A DNA stretch of 64,000 nt from Phoenix dactylifera (lineage: Eukaryota; Streptophyta; Magnoliopsida; Arecales; Arecaceae). Location of the stretch: contig NC_052399.1 of assembly GCF_009389715.1 (NCBI RefSeq), positions 18,045,646 to 18,109,645 of the forward strand, given 5' to 3'. A model generated the notes under the pieces. The model had not been told where the DNA came from. It saw only the letters and a program-made list of their open reading frames with translations, and did no database searches. Shown here one piece after another: positions 26,250 to 36,642 of the stretch. The position numbers and the translations under genes were made by a program. Position 1 is the first letter of the stretch. Each line of letters begins with the position of its first letter.

Positions 26250-27530
26250 CAATGCAACCTCCCATCTTATTTTCCATGATATTTTATTTTATAATTTTTT
26301 TGGACCACTGTATCAGCTGTTCTGATCATGATATTTTATTTTTTTTATTTTTTTAAATATACTCATACTAAGTTTGTGCGGTCATTATACCTTATCAAAA
26401 TTTTAAAAAAAAAACCCATATAGGCATAGCCTATTAGTTTATTTAATTGTGCGATTTGATAAATAAATTTTTATTTTTTAATTGGTACCCTTCCCTTACT
26501 TCCGGAAAGGCAAAAATTGAACATCAAAGAATGTATTTTTCAGAAAAAAGGACTACGTACGATTATAAACCTATGGAAAGCGGAAGAAAGTAGAAAAGAG
26601 CTTTGTATTGTAAGATATTTAAAGAACAATTTGACTGAAGATTGCTAGGATTCATCATTATCATTAACCTCCCTCCTCTTGTGTGTTGTTCGCCGGATGA
26701 TATCTTTAACCAGATTTCACCAACGTCGAATTATTTATGGCCTTCATATTCCCAGCTCAATGATCACCCGACCGCATGACAAAAGATTCTTTTTTTTGTC
26801 CCCGCTGAGATAAAAGATCGAACGTCTGAAGCAAAAATGGACCCCAAGAATAACTTCAAGCAGAAATTCTTCTTAAAACTCGGAATCCCCTTGAGAATTT
26901 TATCGCATCCAAAGATAACGAGGGTATTAGTTCTTAGCACGATTTGTATTAATCTACGTTTATCAAATGGTTTCATGATATTATGCGATATTTCAAGGGT
27001 TCCCATGAGCAATTCCATTGGTCTTCTAAACCTTTCCTTTCCATTGCTTTAATTATCCAATAAGAGTGCACTTCCTCCCACTATTGCTAAAGCATTGGAG
27101 CCATTAAGTGATGATTGTGATTCTCCTTGATGACATCCCTCCAACATAAGCGGCCCAAGAAGGGAATAAAGAAAAAATCACCTTTGCATTAGAGGGACAC
27201 TGGAGTACGTCATGGAGCGATCTGGAGATATATATTAAACTCAAAAGAGAGAAGAATCGCGAGAGAGTGCCGTGCAAGAGTTTGGAGGGCCACTAAATAA
27301 GCTTACGCACTCCAAATGGTGCTTGGAAAGCTCCACTCAAGGGCCATTAATCCGGACTAACAAAGTAATTCAAGCTTGCAAAAGCCCCTCACGAGTCTAC
27401 AACGTAGATCTAATGTCGATCCGCTCTTATGCCCAATCAGCCTTCCACACCGTGCTTTGCACATCTTAGACCAACTCGGATTTTGTTAGGTTTTTGAAAC
27501 CATGACACAAAGAAGGGAGCAATTTTGCTT
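26250..27530. other. No gene seen
   Basis: AT-rich to 26640. Overlapping open frames at 26764-27052 on both strands have no recognisable motif. The right part may be the decayed upstream portion of the LINE remnant that follows. Confidence 0.35.
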
Positions 27531-27539
27531 TGTTATTTG

Positions 27540-28186
27540 TCTATAATATTCGGTTGGCGAGGAATGATCGCATCTTTCAAGGTATGAGATAGAGTGGTAG
27601 ATTAATTCTATTAAAAGCCTCCATCTAGACTCATAAATTTTTTAGATGACTATTGCGAAGAGACCTTTGACAGTAAGAGCAATCTGTAGCTTTCTCTATG
27701 CAATTTCTGCGTCCTCACAATTAACTTACTTCTTTTGGGAGTCATCACCTCCCTATTTCTTTACGGTCAATTTTGATAGGAGTGTGATGAAAAAAGTGCT
27801 TTTGGCGGAGCAAGCTTTATTATATGAAGTGCTAGTGTTGCATTACTAGCTGTAAGCAGTGTTAGGATTTTTTATACTATAGTTCTAATGGCAGAATTAC
27901 GTGTAGTTTGGGAAGGTTTGAATTATGCTATATACACATTCAGGGCTTCACAGATGATAGTTATTTGATGGCTTCCTAATTCACTTCTTATTGATGAAGA
28001 CTTCATCCACTTCTATAGGATTGCTGTCGAATAATGTGTTAACTACTATCAATTGAGGTTTCATATATTTACAAAGGCTAACAGTGGAGCTGATTGAATG
28101 ATATCTTATTTTTTGACTTCCATTAATGTATTTATACTCGATTAATTTAAATCATCCGATTTACCGAAAAAAAAAAAAAAAAAAAA
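27540..28186 (+). pseudogene. LINE-1 type retrotransposon remnant (RNase H region and poly(A) tail)
   Basis: Decayed frames read NIRLARNDRIFQG (27546-27584), the typical end of the zinc-binding part of plant L1 ORF2. They continue with PYFFTVNFDRSVM (27750-27789), the first strand of the RNase H-like domain, and then AELRVVWEGLNYAIYTF (about 27893-27942). Downstream come SQMIV, a WLPNSLLIDEDF-like stretch and YYQLRFHIF. A run of about 20 A residues ends at 28186. Stops and frameshifts interrupt the frame. It is a 5'-truncated, inactive copy. Confidence 0.78.
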
Positions 28187-28189
28187 CCA

Positions 28190-29580
28190 TGACCCCAAAA
28201 TCCCCCACTCCTGAATATAGGTGCCTGATCCACTGCTCTAGGGATGATTGAACTTTAACATCACTCTTTTACTTCCAAGTGTGGAGACTCCTCTTGGTTG
28301 TAATGTAGCGATGCTTTTCAAAGGAGTCTTAATTGGTTGTATTGCCCAATGAAGCAATGTAACAATGCATGTGAATCTAGGACAAAACCTTTAAGCAATA
28401 CCTACTTGTAGCTATCAACTTTCGTGATGTCACTTCCGCTTTAAGAAATTCTCTGGTCCGACAATGTCCATTGGCAAAACTACTGTGAGACGATTGGCAT
28501 TCAATGGCTTATCCCATCCTTATCAGGACTCGTTCATGATTAATTGCCAAGCCAATGCCGTTTGAACCGAAAGCATACCATTCTACAACCCTTTCATTCA
28601 TCTATATGTATATCATTTGGAGGCATGACTCCATCCTTACTGTACTTTCTAAATTGCCACTGTTCTCCCTTGAGCCGGGCAAATATGTGACGCAAACACT
28701 AGTTACATCTTACTATCTATGGCAAAGAACTTATGTTTAATCATCAATTTCGAAATCTGCATCTATCCAAGCTTTATAAAATATCTACTGTTGTCATCAC
28801 AAAATACTTAATATTTTTAACTAACATTTCAAATGGACTGTTGTTTGAGGGGGACAAAAAGTGTTGGTGCATGTCATAACAAAAGGAAGTTTACACGTAC
28901 TCATGCATGTAGGCAAAGAAACCTACATGTGTAAGCAACGGGATGACATGGTTATATTCGCTTCTCCCAATCTTTCCATCATCCCCTCTCTTTTGCTTAT
29001 CCTCTAACCTCACACCATTCTATATAGCATCACCTGGCTAAAACCCTTGACTTGTGGGGGATACCTCAACCATTTTCTTTGTGCATCTTCAAGTAGCACC
29101 TTCACTAGCGAGATGAATTGTATCATCTAAGTGCAATTATTTACCTTTTTTTCTCTTTTTCTCTCCATTCTTTTGGATCTCAATCTACTTGGCATGTTCC
29201 AAAGTCACTCAAATTTATCTTGCCACACAATGGAATGCTTTGAGACTTTGAGATAAAAGAAGGGTGCATAATTAATATCCCAATCGCATAATTCTTTGTG
29301 CACTTCTTGCACCACTTCATGGCTGGTGAAGGATGTTGGATTAATTGAGGATGGTGGTACCAGCATGGGGGAGGTTGAGGCACGTCAAAACTAGTAAACG
29401 AGGAGAAAGTCGAATGCATAGAAGAAACCTACCGGACCATCGAAGCAAACACCACATGGTCTAGCCTACAGTGTATGTTGTTTTCTTGGCCTATACATAC
29501 ATACATACATACATTGTCGAATGCTGGTTTTTTTTGCTCCTCTAGAAAATTAATTAGATTTTTTAAATATTTTTTTTGAA
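28190..29580. other. Intergenic, no gene seen
   Basis: No family resemblance in any frame. An (ACAT)n microsatellite of about five units lies at 29492-29513. Confidence 0.4.
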
Positions 29581-29589
29581 AAATAACTC

Positions 29590-29807
29590 TAACGATGCTT
29601 TAAAGCGTCGTTAGAATAAGCATTACCGATGCTTTAAAGCGTCGGCAACGCTTCCATTATTTGCCGACGCTTTTCAAAAGCATCGGCAAAAAGATTTTTA
29701 CGCTTACCTAATTGACGCTTTTGAAAGCATCGACGTCAAAATTACCGGCGCTTATAAGCATCGATACAGTGTCTGGAAAGCGCCGGTAAATACTATTTTT
29801 TTTAGTG
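29590..29807 (-). mobile_element. CACTA (En/Spm) transposon end
   Basis: A cluster of subterminal inverted repeats built on ACCGATGCTTTAAAGCGTCGG, including the snapback GCCGACGCTTTT-C-AAAAGCATCGGC at 29663-29687. It ends at TTTTTTTTAGTG (29796-29807), the complement of a CACTA terminus. No transposase and no matching left terminus were seen, so this is one end of a deleted or truncated element. Confidence 0.72.
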
Positions 29808-30034
29808 ATTATAGAGAATATTGCTTAATTAATAATTTTTTTCTTTATGTTTTTCCTGCTACAATTTTTTTTTTCTTTATGCAACGAGTTAACACACTAG
29901 ACCAATGGACATTTATCTCCGAGTAATCTTATATTTTCTTATGCTATTCCCTCCTCCAAAACGCACCCCCAAGCAAACGTTGGAATTCAATAGCAGAGGA
30001 CATTTTTGTCATTGTCTCGACACCGACACCAGGC

Positions 30035-30044
30035 CTATATAAGG
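30035..30044 (+). promoter_or_regulatory. TATA box upstream of the MIR159-like hairpin
   Basis: CTATATAAGG is a strong TATA match followed by a pyrimidine-rich stretch. It lies about 100 bp before the hairpin at 30142, close to the 115-bp spacing seen at MIR159. Confidence 0.65.
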
Positions 30045-30141
30045 AGGCCTTCTTCTTCCTCTTTGGCTTGGAGGCACCTCTTCTCAAGTCTTTGCATGAT
30101 ACTCCTGCGAACTCAAACTAGAGGTAAGGGGTCAATGGTCA

Positions 30142-30224
30142 TCGGGTCTCCCCTCATTCCACGTGAGGAGATGGAAAGGGTAGCGACCTCCTTCCTTTCT
30201 TGCATGGAGTGAGGGGAGCTCCAA
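30142..30224 (+). ncRNA. Diverged MIR159/MIR319-like hairpin
   Basis: Arms 30142-30165 and 30201-30224 pair over 24 positions with three mismatches and four G-U pairs, around a 35-nt loop. The 3' arm core TGGAGTGAGGGGAGCTCCA (30205-30223) matches the miR159 core TGGATTGAAGGGAGCTCCA at 17 of 19 bases. Both changes fall in the seed or centre, and the opposite arm carries a C that restores pairing at one of them. The flanks resemble MIR159 at 31.6 kb: GGTCATCGGGT against GGTGATCGGGT upstream, and a CT-repeat downstream. The loop is far shorter than the usual MIR159 foldback. Whether it is expressed cannot be told from sequence. Confidence 0.55.
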
Positions 30225-30226
30225 TA

Positions 30227-31500
30227 CCCCTCTCTCTCTCTCTCTCTCTCTCCCTCCCTGTGTGTGTGGAATATATATGATGGATCATTATTTTTTGGTA
30301 ATATTATGAATCATTATTCAGAAATAAGTTATTGGAACGGCCTCTTGGATTTCTGATATATCATTTATGGAATTGTTGGCTAATAATTGATAAATTTATA
30401 TTATATATATACTTTAGCTTTGATTAGCCTATTCCTTAAATTTCACAGTTATGTTTCATTTACATTTTTCATTACTTTACGACACATAATAAAAAACTCT
30501 ACACAATGAACTATGAAAATCTTGCATCAACTTCTAATAGCCAGGTGGCTATCCCTGCCTCCATTTCATTCAAAAAAAAAATCTACTTCTAAAATTTGTC
30601 ATATATTGTTTCGAAAATAAGCTCCTTCAATCTACTCGGAGTAAGGGGGTATGGGCACTCCTCGAGATTGTATTTGGACGACCATCCATAATAAATATGA
30701 AATCCCCTCTATCATGGTCTTGTCCTAAAAGACCCGATCCAAACTAAATATTTCTGTGGAAAATTCGGATCATTAAATACTACTTTGCTGGGAGAAATAT
30801 ATCTTAGCAAATTCATCAGCCATATGAATTTATAGCATCATTTCAGTCTTGCTTTAACCAGCCAGTTAATTAAATTATGTGCTCGATTCTCTAAAACTTT
30901 GTATTTCCTCCAAAAAAAAAAATCTAAAACTAGGTAGACATAGGTGTTACAATGTTTCCTGAAGATTGTTCTGATCCTTAAAATCACTTCAAACTATCTT
31001 AATATGGTGCACCTGGATGGACCCTATCATGTCCACTTGCTTGATCTCCTAATTCAGCTATAAGAAATCTATAAGTAATCACGAAGAAAAAGATTACAAC
31101 TTAAGCAGTTTTCAGGCCTCCAATAAGTTAAAAACCAGCAAAAACATTCTCTGGATTATATAGGAGATATAAGCTATAATCTGCGAACTCCTTCGGATTA
31201 AAACTGGCCTGAGATTTACACAATTAGCAAAATGCTTTTACAAAAAATAAAACGTCAGAAGTCAGAAGGGATGCTAAAGCGTCCCAAATCGGACCGTTGC
31301 TAACCTCGGCTCGCGTGGGATTTGCTTCAAACATAAATAAAAATTATACATAGAGAATGCCTTCGGGCGTTCCCAAGACGACGCCAGCCCCTGTGAGAGT
31401 TGGCTCGGCCGACGAGAAAATTCTTGCCATCCGTGACCCCACAGGCCATCAGACAGTCCTTATTGAATCTAGGGTTCTTCTCCCCATCCTCCTCCCATGC
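30227..31500. other. Spacer between the two MIR159-type loci
   Basis: A (CT)n run at 30230-30252 follows the first hairpin. The rest has no coding signal. A GC-rich piece at 31270-31325 lies in the MIR159 promoter region. Confidence 0.4.
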
Positions 31501-31507
31501 ATGGGGT

Positions 31508-31517
31508 CTATTTAAAG
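31508..31517 (+). promoter_or_regulatory. TATA box, probable MIR159 promoter
   Basis: CTATTTAAAG, about 115 bp upstream of the MIR159 foldback on the same strand. It is almost the same word as at MIR319. Confidence 0.6.
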
Positions 31518-31630
31518 CCATCCCTATGCGAGTGCCACGGATATATCTGATAGATAGCTGTTGAAGTTTAGATTTTATATACCTCGATGCATGATTTGTT
31601 GAAGGTAATGGTGATCGGGTGTGGTGGGCT

Positions 31631-31808
31631 GTTGAGAGAGCTCCCTTCAATCCAACCCTCGAGGGGTAGCAAGGTGTATATATACTGCTGCTGGTTCGTG
31701 AATACCTTTGGGTGCACCTCGAGGGTTGGGCATGACCCAGGAGACGTACATCCTTGCCTGCCTTCTTCTATCTCCTGCTTGGATTGAAGGGAGCTTCTCT
31801 CTCTCTCT
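31631..31808 (+). ncRNA. MIR159: MIR159 precursor
   Basis: The mature-arm 21-mer at 31778-31798 begins CTTGGATTGAAGGGAGC and ends TTCT, a miR159 variant starting with C like rice miR159f but differing near the 3' end (GCTTCT for the usual GCTCTA). The 5' arm at 31634-31655 holds GAGCTCCCTTCAATCCAA. A further helix pairs 31664-31678 with 31747-31762, so the stem is long, as expected for loop-to-base processing. miR159 cleaves GAMYB-type MYB mRNAs in anthers, seeds and vegetative tissue. A TATA box lies 115 bp upstream. A competing 13-bp perfect helix (31652-31664 with 31717-31729) could form an alternative fold. Confidence 0.93.
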
Positions 31809-31811
31809 TTT

Positions 31812-34800
31812 CCAGGACTATTATTTTTCTATTTTTTTTTTCATTTGATTTCTCTTAAAAGACATATGGTTGCGTGTTTCTTCTTCTTTTCTGTCATAAA
31901 CAGTCCTCTTCTTTTCCCCTACTTTTAACGCATCATACATGTCTGAACAGGGAACCTCCTCTTTTTGATGATATCTGAACAGGAAACTTGATGTTCAGAT
32001 ACCAAAGCCTTCTTATAATGTGCAGGGCTCCATTCAGAAGTATATATGCTTGCCTGGTTCATGTCTCGTGTATGCTGCTTTTTTATAAGTGAAAATGCTT
32101 ATGTAATTCAAAACAAAAAAAAAGAGCCTCAAAAGCCACACAGCTGGTGCGATGTATTATTTGCATTGCTTCCTTTGAATTGATATCGTGAAGCGTGCCA
32201 TGCAACGAAGCAAAGTACTGGTGCAAAATACTTGAGACTGAGAGTGACTTTTTCTGAGATACTGCAGTATTACTCATTTTGTGGTTGTATGTGGTTTTTG
32301 TTGACTCGCACATCTATGCGTACAGAAAAAAAAAAAAACAGATATATGGAAGCTTGTAAAGTCTAGTTTTAAGACATGAAAACCTTGGTTTAACTGACTA
32401 CATTTTAGGATGCTTACGTACTGTTTCTTGGGTCTTGACTCTTGAGTTAATTTCCTCAGACAGGTGTTCTCTTAGCAGGTCAACTAATCTAGTTCTTTAA
32501 TCTTCTTGGTGCTCGTACAAGAGACTGGAATCAGTTCCTGCCTTCCTCAGAAAAATTAAGGGTATGCAGCTAGGGAAGATAATCCACCATTATAAATATG
32601 AATTACAGGCATATACCAACGGCAAAAGGTTGCATGTTCTCTTGTATTTGGAAGGTCTTTCTGAGGGGTTTAGTTCTTCCTAAGATGTCTGCAAGGATTC
32701 AACCATTTTTTTGTGTCTCAGATTTCTTAAACATTCGAATGACTTGATAAAAAAGTCTAGATATATCCTGCATCTTTATCATGAGCAAAGTAAGTTAACT
32801 ATTTGCATGATTAATATTACCAAGACCATTATGTTCAATCCTTGGTTATACAAGAAATAACACAATATCATAAGGTTGGCTCTTACTATTTTTTCTATAC
32901 CATCATACTATATGTATTCAAATTTGACCCTTCCTACCTGAAAGGATTTATACAAGCCCAACCTGAGCTGTCCTAGGGATTTGTTGAGTGTGGAGGGGAA
33001 GGAGGCCTGTTTTCTTTTGCCTATGGAATGATTTGCCAAGGTAAGACAAGAACTATTTGCCTATGAAGAGCAGCAAATGGTTTCACCACTACTTGTCACA
33101 TGCTATGTAACAAATGATTCAAGAAGAACATTTGTACAACTACAGTGAACTCATTGTTGTTCACGGGTGATGTCTATTACTAGATTATAATAATGTACTC
33201 AAGAACACCATCTGTGAAATCAATTTGCGGTGTTTTTTTTTTTTGTTAGAAAGATCTATTTGTATTTGATAACGTAAATATTGTAAATAAGAGGTTTATT
33301 CATATCAATGATGATTCTTTTTTTCTCGAACATTGGAAGCAAACACTCAGGAAAGCGGTGTCCACGAGCCTAGATAAAACTGGTCGACTAAATTCGTCAA
33401 GGATTATCGTGTGAATATATATACTCCAATATTCAAAATAAAGGCATGTAACTCGAAATTTCCGAGACTAAAGGTAAATTTATGTAAAATGAAACATGTG
33501 GAATTGTAATCCATTCGGCAAATGAAGGTATATAAAATTCATGCAGAATACGTGGTTTTTTTCTTCGACCATAGGATTCGGGCTAAGAAGTGTTGTTTTG
33601 ATATGAGTCGGCCTAAATGGGTTGCCCATCCATGAATCCAACAGAAAATTGAGCATAATTTTATTGACCCACGTAGAACCTACAAGACTAAAATTCCCTT
33701 ACTGGGGGTGCAGGAAGAGAGATTTAAGATGGCTCCCTGTTCTTTAACAATATCATCCTTCTCCTTGGCGTCTCCATTCTCTCTCCTCACCATCCACTCC
33801 ACCAAATTCTCCCCTCTTAATTATCTCGAACTAATGGAAGACAGCGAGCTATGGAGATTTCATTGGCAACTCCGCCACCAAGCGCCACCTTTATCACGCG
33901 CTGGTGCCTGTGCTGAGAACCCTTCTTGATTCCTCCCCAATCACCACTCTCTCATCTCATTTCTTCCTAATCTCTTCTTTCTATCAATCCAGCTTTTCAT
34001 AAATTGTGTTTTTTTTCCTTTTGTTATTGGCGAAGAATTCCCACTCTTTGATCTTTTCGAGGGTAGAGCTTTTTTGTTTCCCTTCTTCCACTCTCCCAAT
34101 ATCCGCGAGTGGAACAAGGAAAGGGAAAAGGAAGAGCGAAGGGTGGATGGAACAGAGATACGGTAAGAGGGAGAAAGATTAAAGAATGACACAAAATGAC
34201 AAAAAAATATTTTTTTTCTAAAAATTTAAGAAAAGGAATCAAATTCGAGGGTCCCACTTCTCCCAGATCATACTACGTGCCTTTTCATCGAAGAACCTGG
34301 CAGTCGCGTGCCCGTATCTCTCAAAGAGTTTGTCTTATAGGTAGTTGTATTCGTTATATTACACAGCTGCTTTAGCATCCATATAGTCTAGGCCATCTAC
34401 TTCAAAAAAGATAGAAAGAACACCACAGTACAACAGTTGAATATTTTTGAAAAAGATCTTTCTAGTATAACACAGTAGTATACTCACCTAAATGTAAATG
34501 AAAACTAAAGAATGAAACTTTCTGTAAATCAAAACAAGGAGACCGACTTTTTTAACAGACAATATCTGATGCCACTGAAAAAAGTAGCCAGCAAGGCACT
34601 TTAGCCTTAGGAGGACAATGCTAATAATTTTTCTGAGCTGTTGCCGGATAAATCATCTTATTTGTGTTGCATACAACCTAGTGCTCTGCTCAGCGATTAT
34701 AAGATAACATTAAAGATTAGTAAAGGCCACTTTCTTCTCCCAAACTTCTTGAAGCTCCGCCAAAATTTGTCTGCATCTCCTATCCAAGTGAGAATCTTTC

Positions 34801-36035
34801 TTCCTGCCTCTCCAGCTCCCAAGCTTCTTGGAACCTTAGTTCTTGCACCCGACAACTTCTTCTCTGCTCAATTGTGTACCATATATTTGCATAGTCGTTC
34901 GATGATCGATTGATCTTCGTTGCCTCATTTCATGAGCGGTATTGATGATATTTCTGGGTACATGATATCTAATGTAACACATAATTGAAACATGTGCAAC
35001 ATAAATAAAGAAAGAAAATTGACTCGAGTTGATTCCCATGATGCATCGAAATGCTTTTCCACTCCTCGTAACCCTTTCTATCTGGCTATGATATTAGGCA
35101 TCGACCCTTCTATTCAATTTGTGAAGAAACTCCGGTCGAAGAGTTGAATCCCTAAGTCTTTAGTTTGGACAGTTTTACGTAACAGTGTCATGGCCAAGTA
35201 TAAAGCTGAACGAGAATGAATTTCCACTAAACTCCGAAGCTAACTAAAGGTAAATGAGAACAACTCTTTTCACTAAGTCTTGACCCTTCTCTTTCACGAG
35301 GGTTGGAATCATTCTTTTAAAGGCATCTTCTCGATCGCTGGGTGGACATCTGTTCATTAGTGGGGAGGTGCCCTTTTTCCATACTTCGAACTTACCATGT
35401 TAAATTGTGCTCATGTATCGATTTCCAGCCTGCCAGAATGAATGACCTCAATTCAACCCCTCATAGGAGCTAGTAAATTGGTTAGTAAGCTCTTAAAAGA
35501 AAATACAACGATGCATTAAATACCTGGACGCGACATACAATAAACCATTGCAAAAGCATCCCATATTACATTGAGAAGTACCAACGGGGGGGCGGAAATA
35601 TATACTTTAGTCAAAGCTTGAATCTCCAACCTTATCTTGCACTCTTTAATACAATTTTTACAAAGGTTTCTATGACTTATCATTTTTAAGGATCGAAAAT
35701 CTTCGACCTCTTCAAACTTCGGAATGATTCTCTTTTTCTTTCTCAATCGCACCACCACAAGCCACAAATCTAGGATCAAGATGCTATAGTGTTCTTTTTT
35801 TTTTTTTTAGCTTTTATAAAAGATTTTATCATGAAAAAAAATTAGAAACTCGATAATAAACTAAAAGTATTAATGTGACTTTTTTTGGAAACAAGTCGTG
35901 TCGGTTAGTTGAGGATTTAGTCCAAACTACTCCCAGAAAGTTTGGACCTTAAACTTGGATGGTCATCCTAAAATCAATTGTAATTCAACTTTGGTTGGTT
36001 GTCACTTGCTGATTGTGTGGGCCCGGCCCAGTTGG
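31812..36035. other. Intergenic, no confident gene
   Basis: A 73-codon plus-strand frame at 33708-33929 starts MAPCSLTISSFSLASPF after an upstream methionine and looks like a plastid transit peptide, but no continuing exon was found. A minus-strand frame at 33941-34257 has skewed composition. A-runs and T-runs suggest decayed retroposons. The POB1 promoter presumably lies at the right end. Confidence 0.4.
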
Positions 36036-36150
36036 TCCGGCCTGGACCCAGCAAAAGGGCTGGGAGCAGAGGGCTCGACCGGCCTCTCCCAAACCCCAGC
36101 CCACCTTCTTCTTTCTCCTTCCCCCGGATTCCACTTGGCTCGCCCGCCCT
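36036..36150 (+). repeat. Dispersed GC-rich repeat, copy 2
   Basis: Matches 1-122, starting TCCGGCCTGGACCCAGCAAA and running through CTCGACC and CCCAGCCCACCTTCTTCTTT. It lies about 490 bp before the POB1 start codon and is preceded by GGGCCCGGCCCAG. Confidence 0.8.
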
Positions 36151-36642
36151 CTTGTGGACTGGTACCATGCGAGTGAGAGAGAGACGCGGAACTACTTAAT
36201 CAAGAAGTAAACAAAAAGAACGGTCCTTGCCGGTTGTCTTCTTCAAACTGGTGATCGACATGATCACAGCCATCCATCAGACGTTCTCTCTCCTTCCAAA
36301 TAAACGAAGTCATTACCCGTGGAACCGTAAGGGTGCGGACAAAACAAATCTTCTAGAACGATCTAGTGCATGTCCTCCGGGTTCCATCCATGGACCTTGA
36401 CCACTCGAGCCTTTATCCGAAATAAAGTTCTGCAAACCAAGAAACTGTCTCATGTTTGTGTCCGAAGCGCCCGCCTCCTTCCGAACTACCTCCGGCATTT
36501 GTCTCCGCCGCGCCCAGGGGCCCGGTGCTTCCTTTCCCTCCGCTCTCTTTTTTCGGAAAAGAATTTTCTAAGGGTTAAAGGTTAAGCAATCGGGCGTCAG
36601 CGTTGAGGCGCGCTCTCTCTGTCCTTCTGGGGGAAGAGGGGA

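Noticed and set aside
33708-33929. Transit-peptide-like frame containing MAPCSLTISSFSLASPF
   Set aside because: No downstream exon or domain was found, and Ser/Leu-rich frames are common in pyrimidine-rich sequence.
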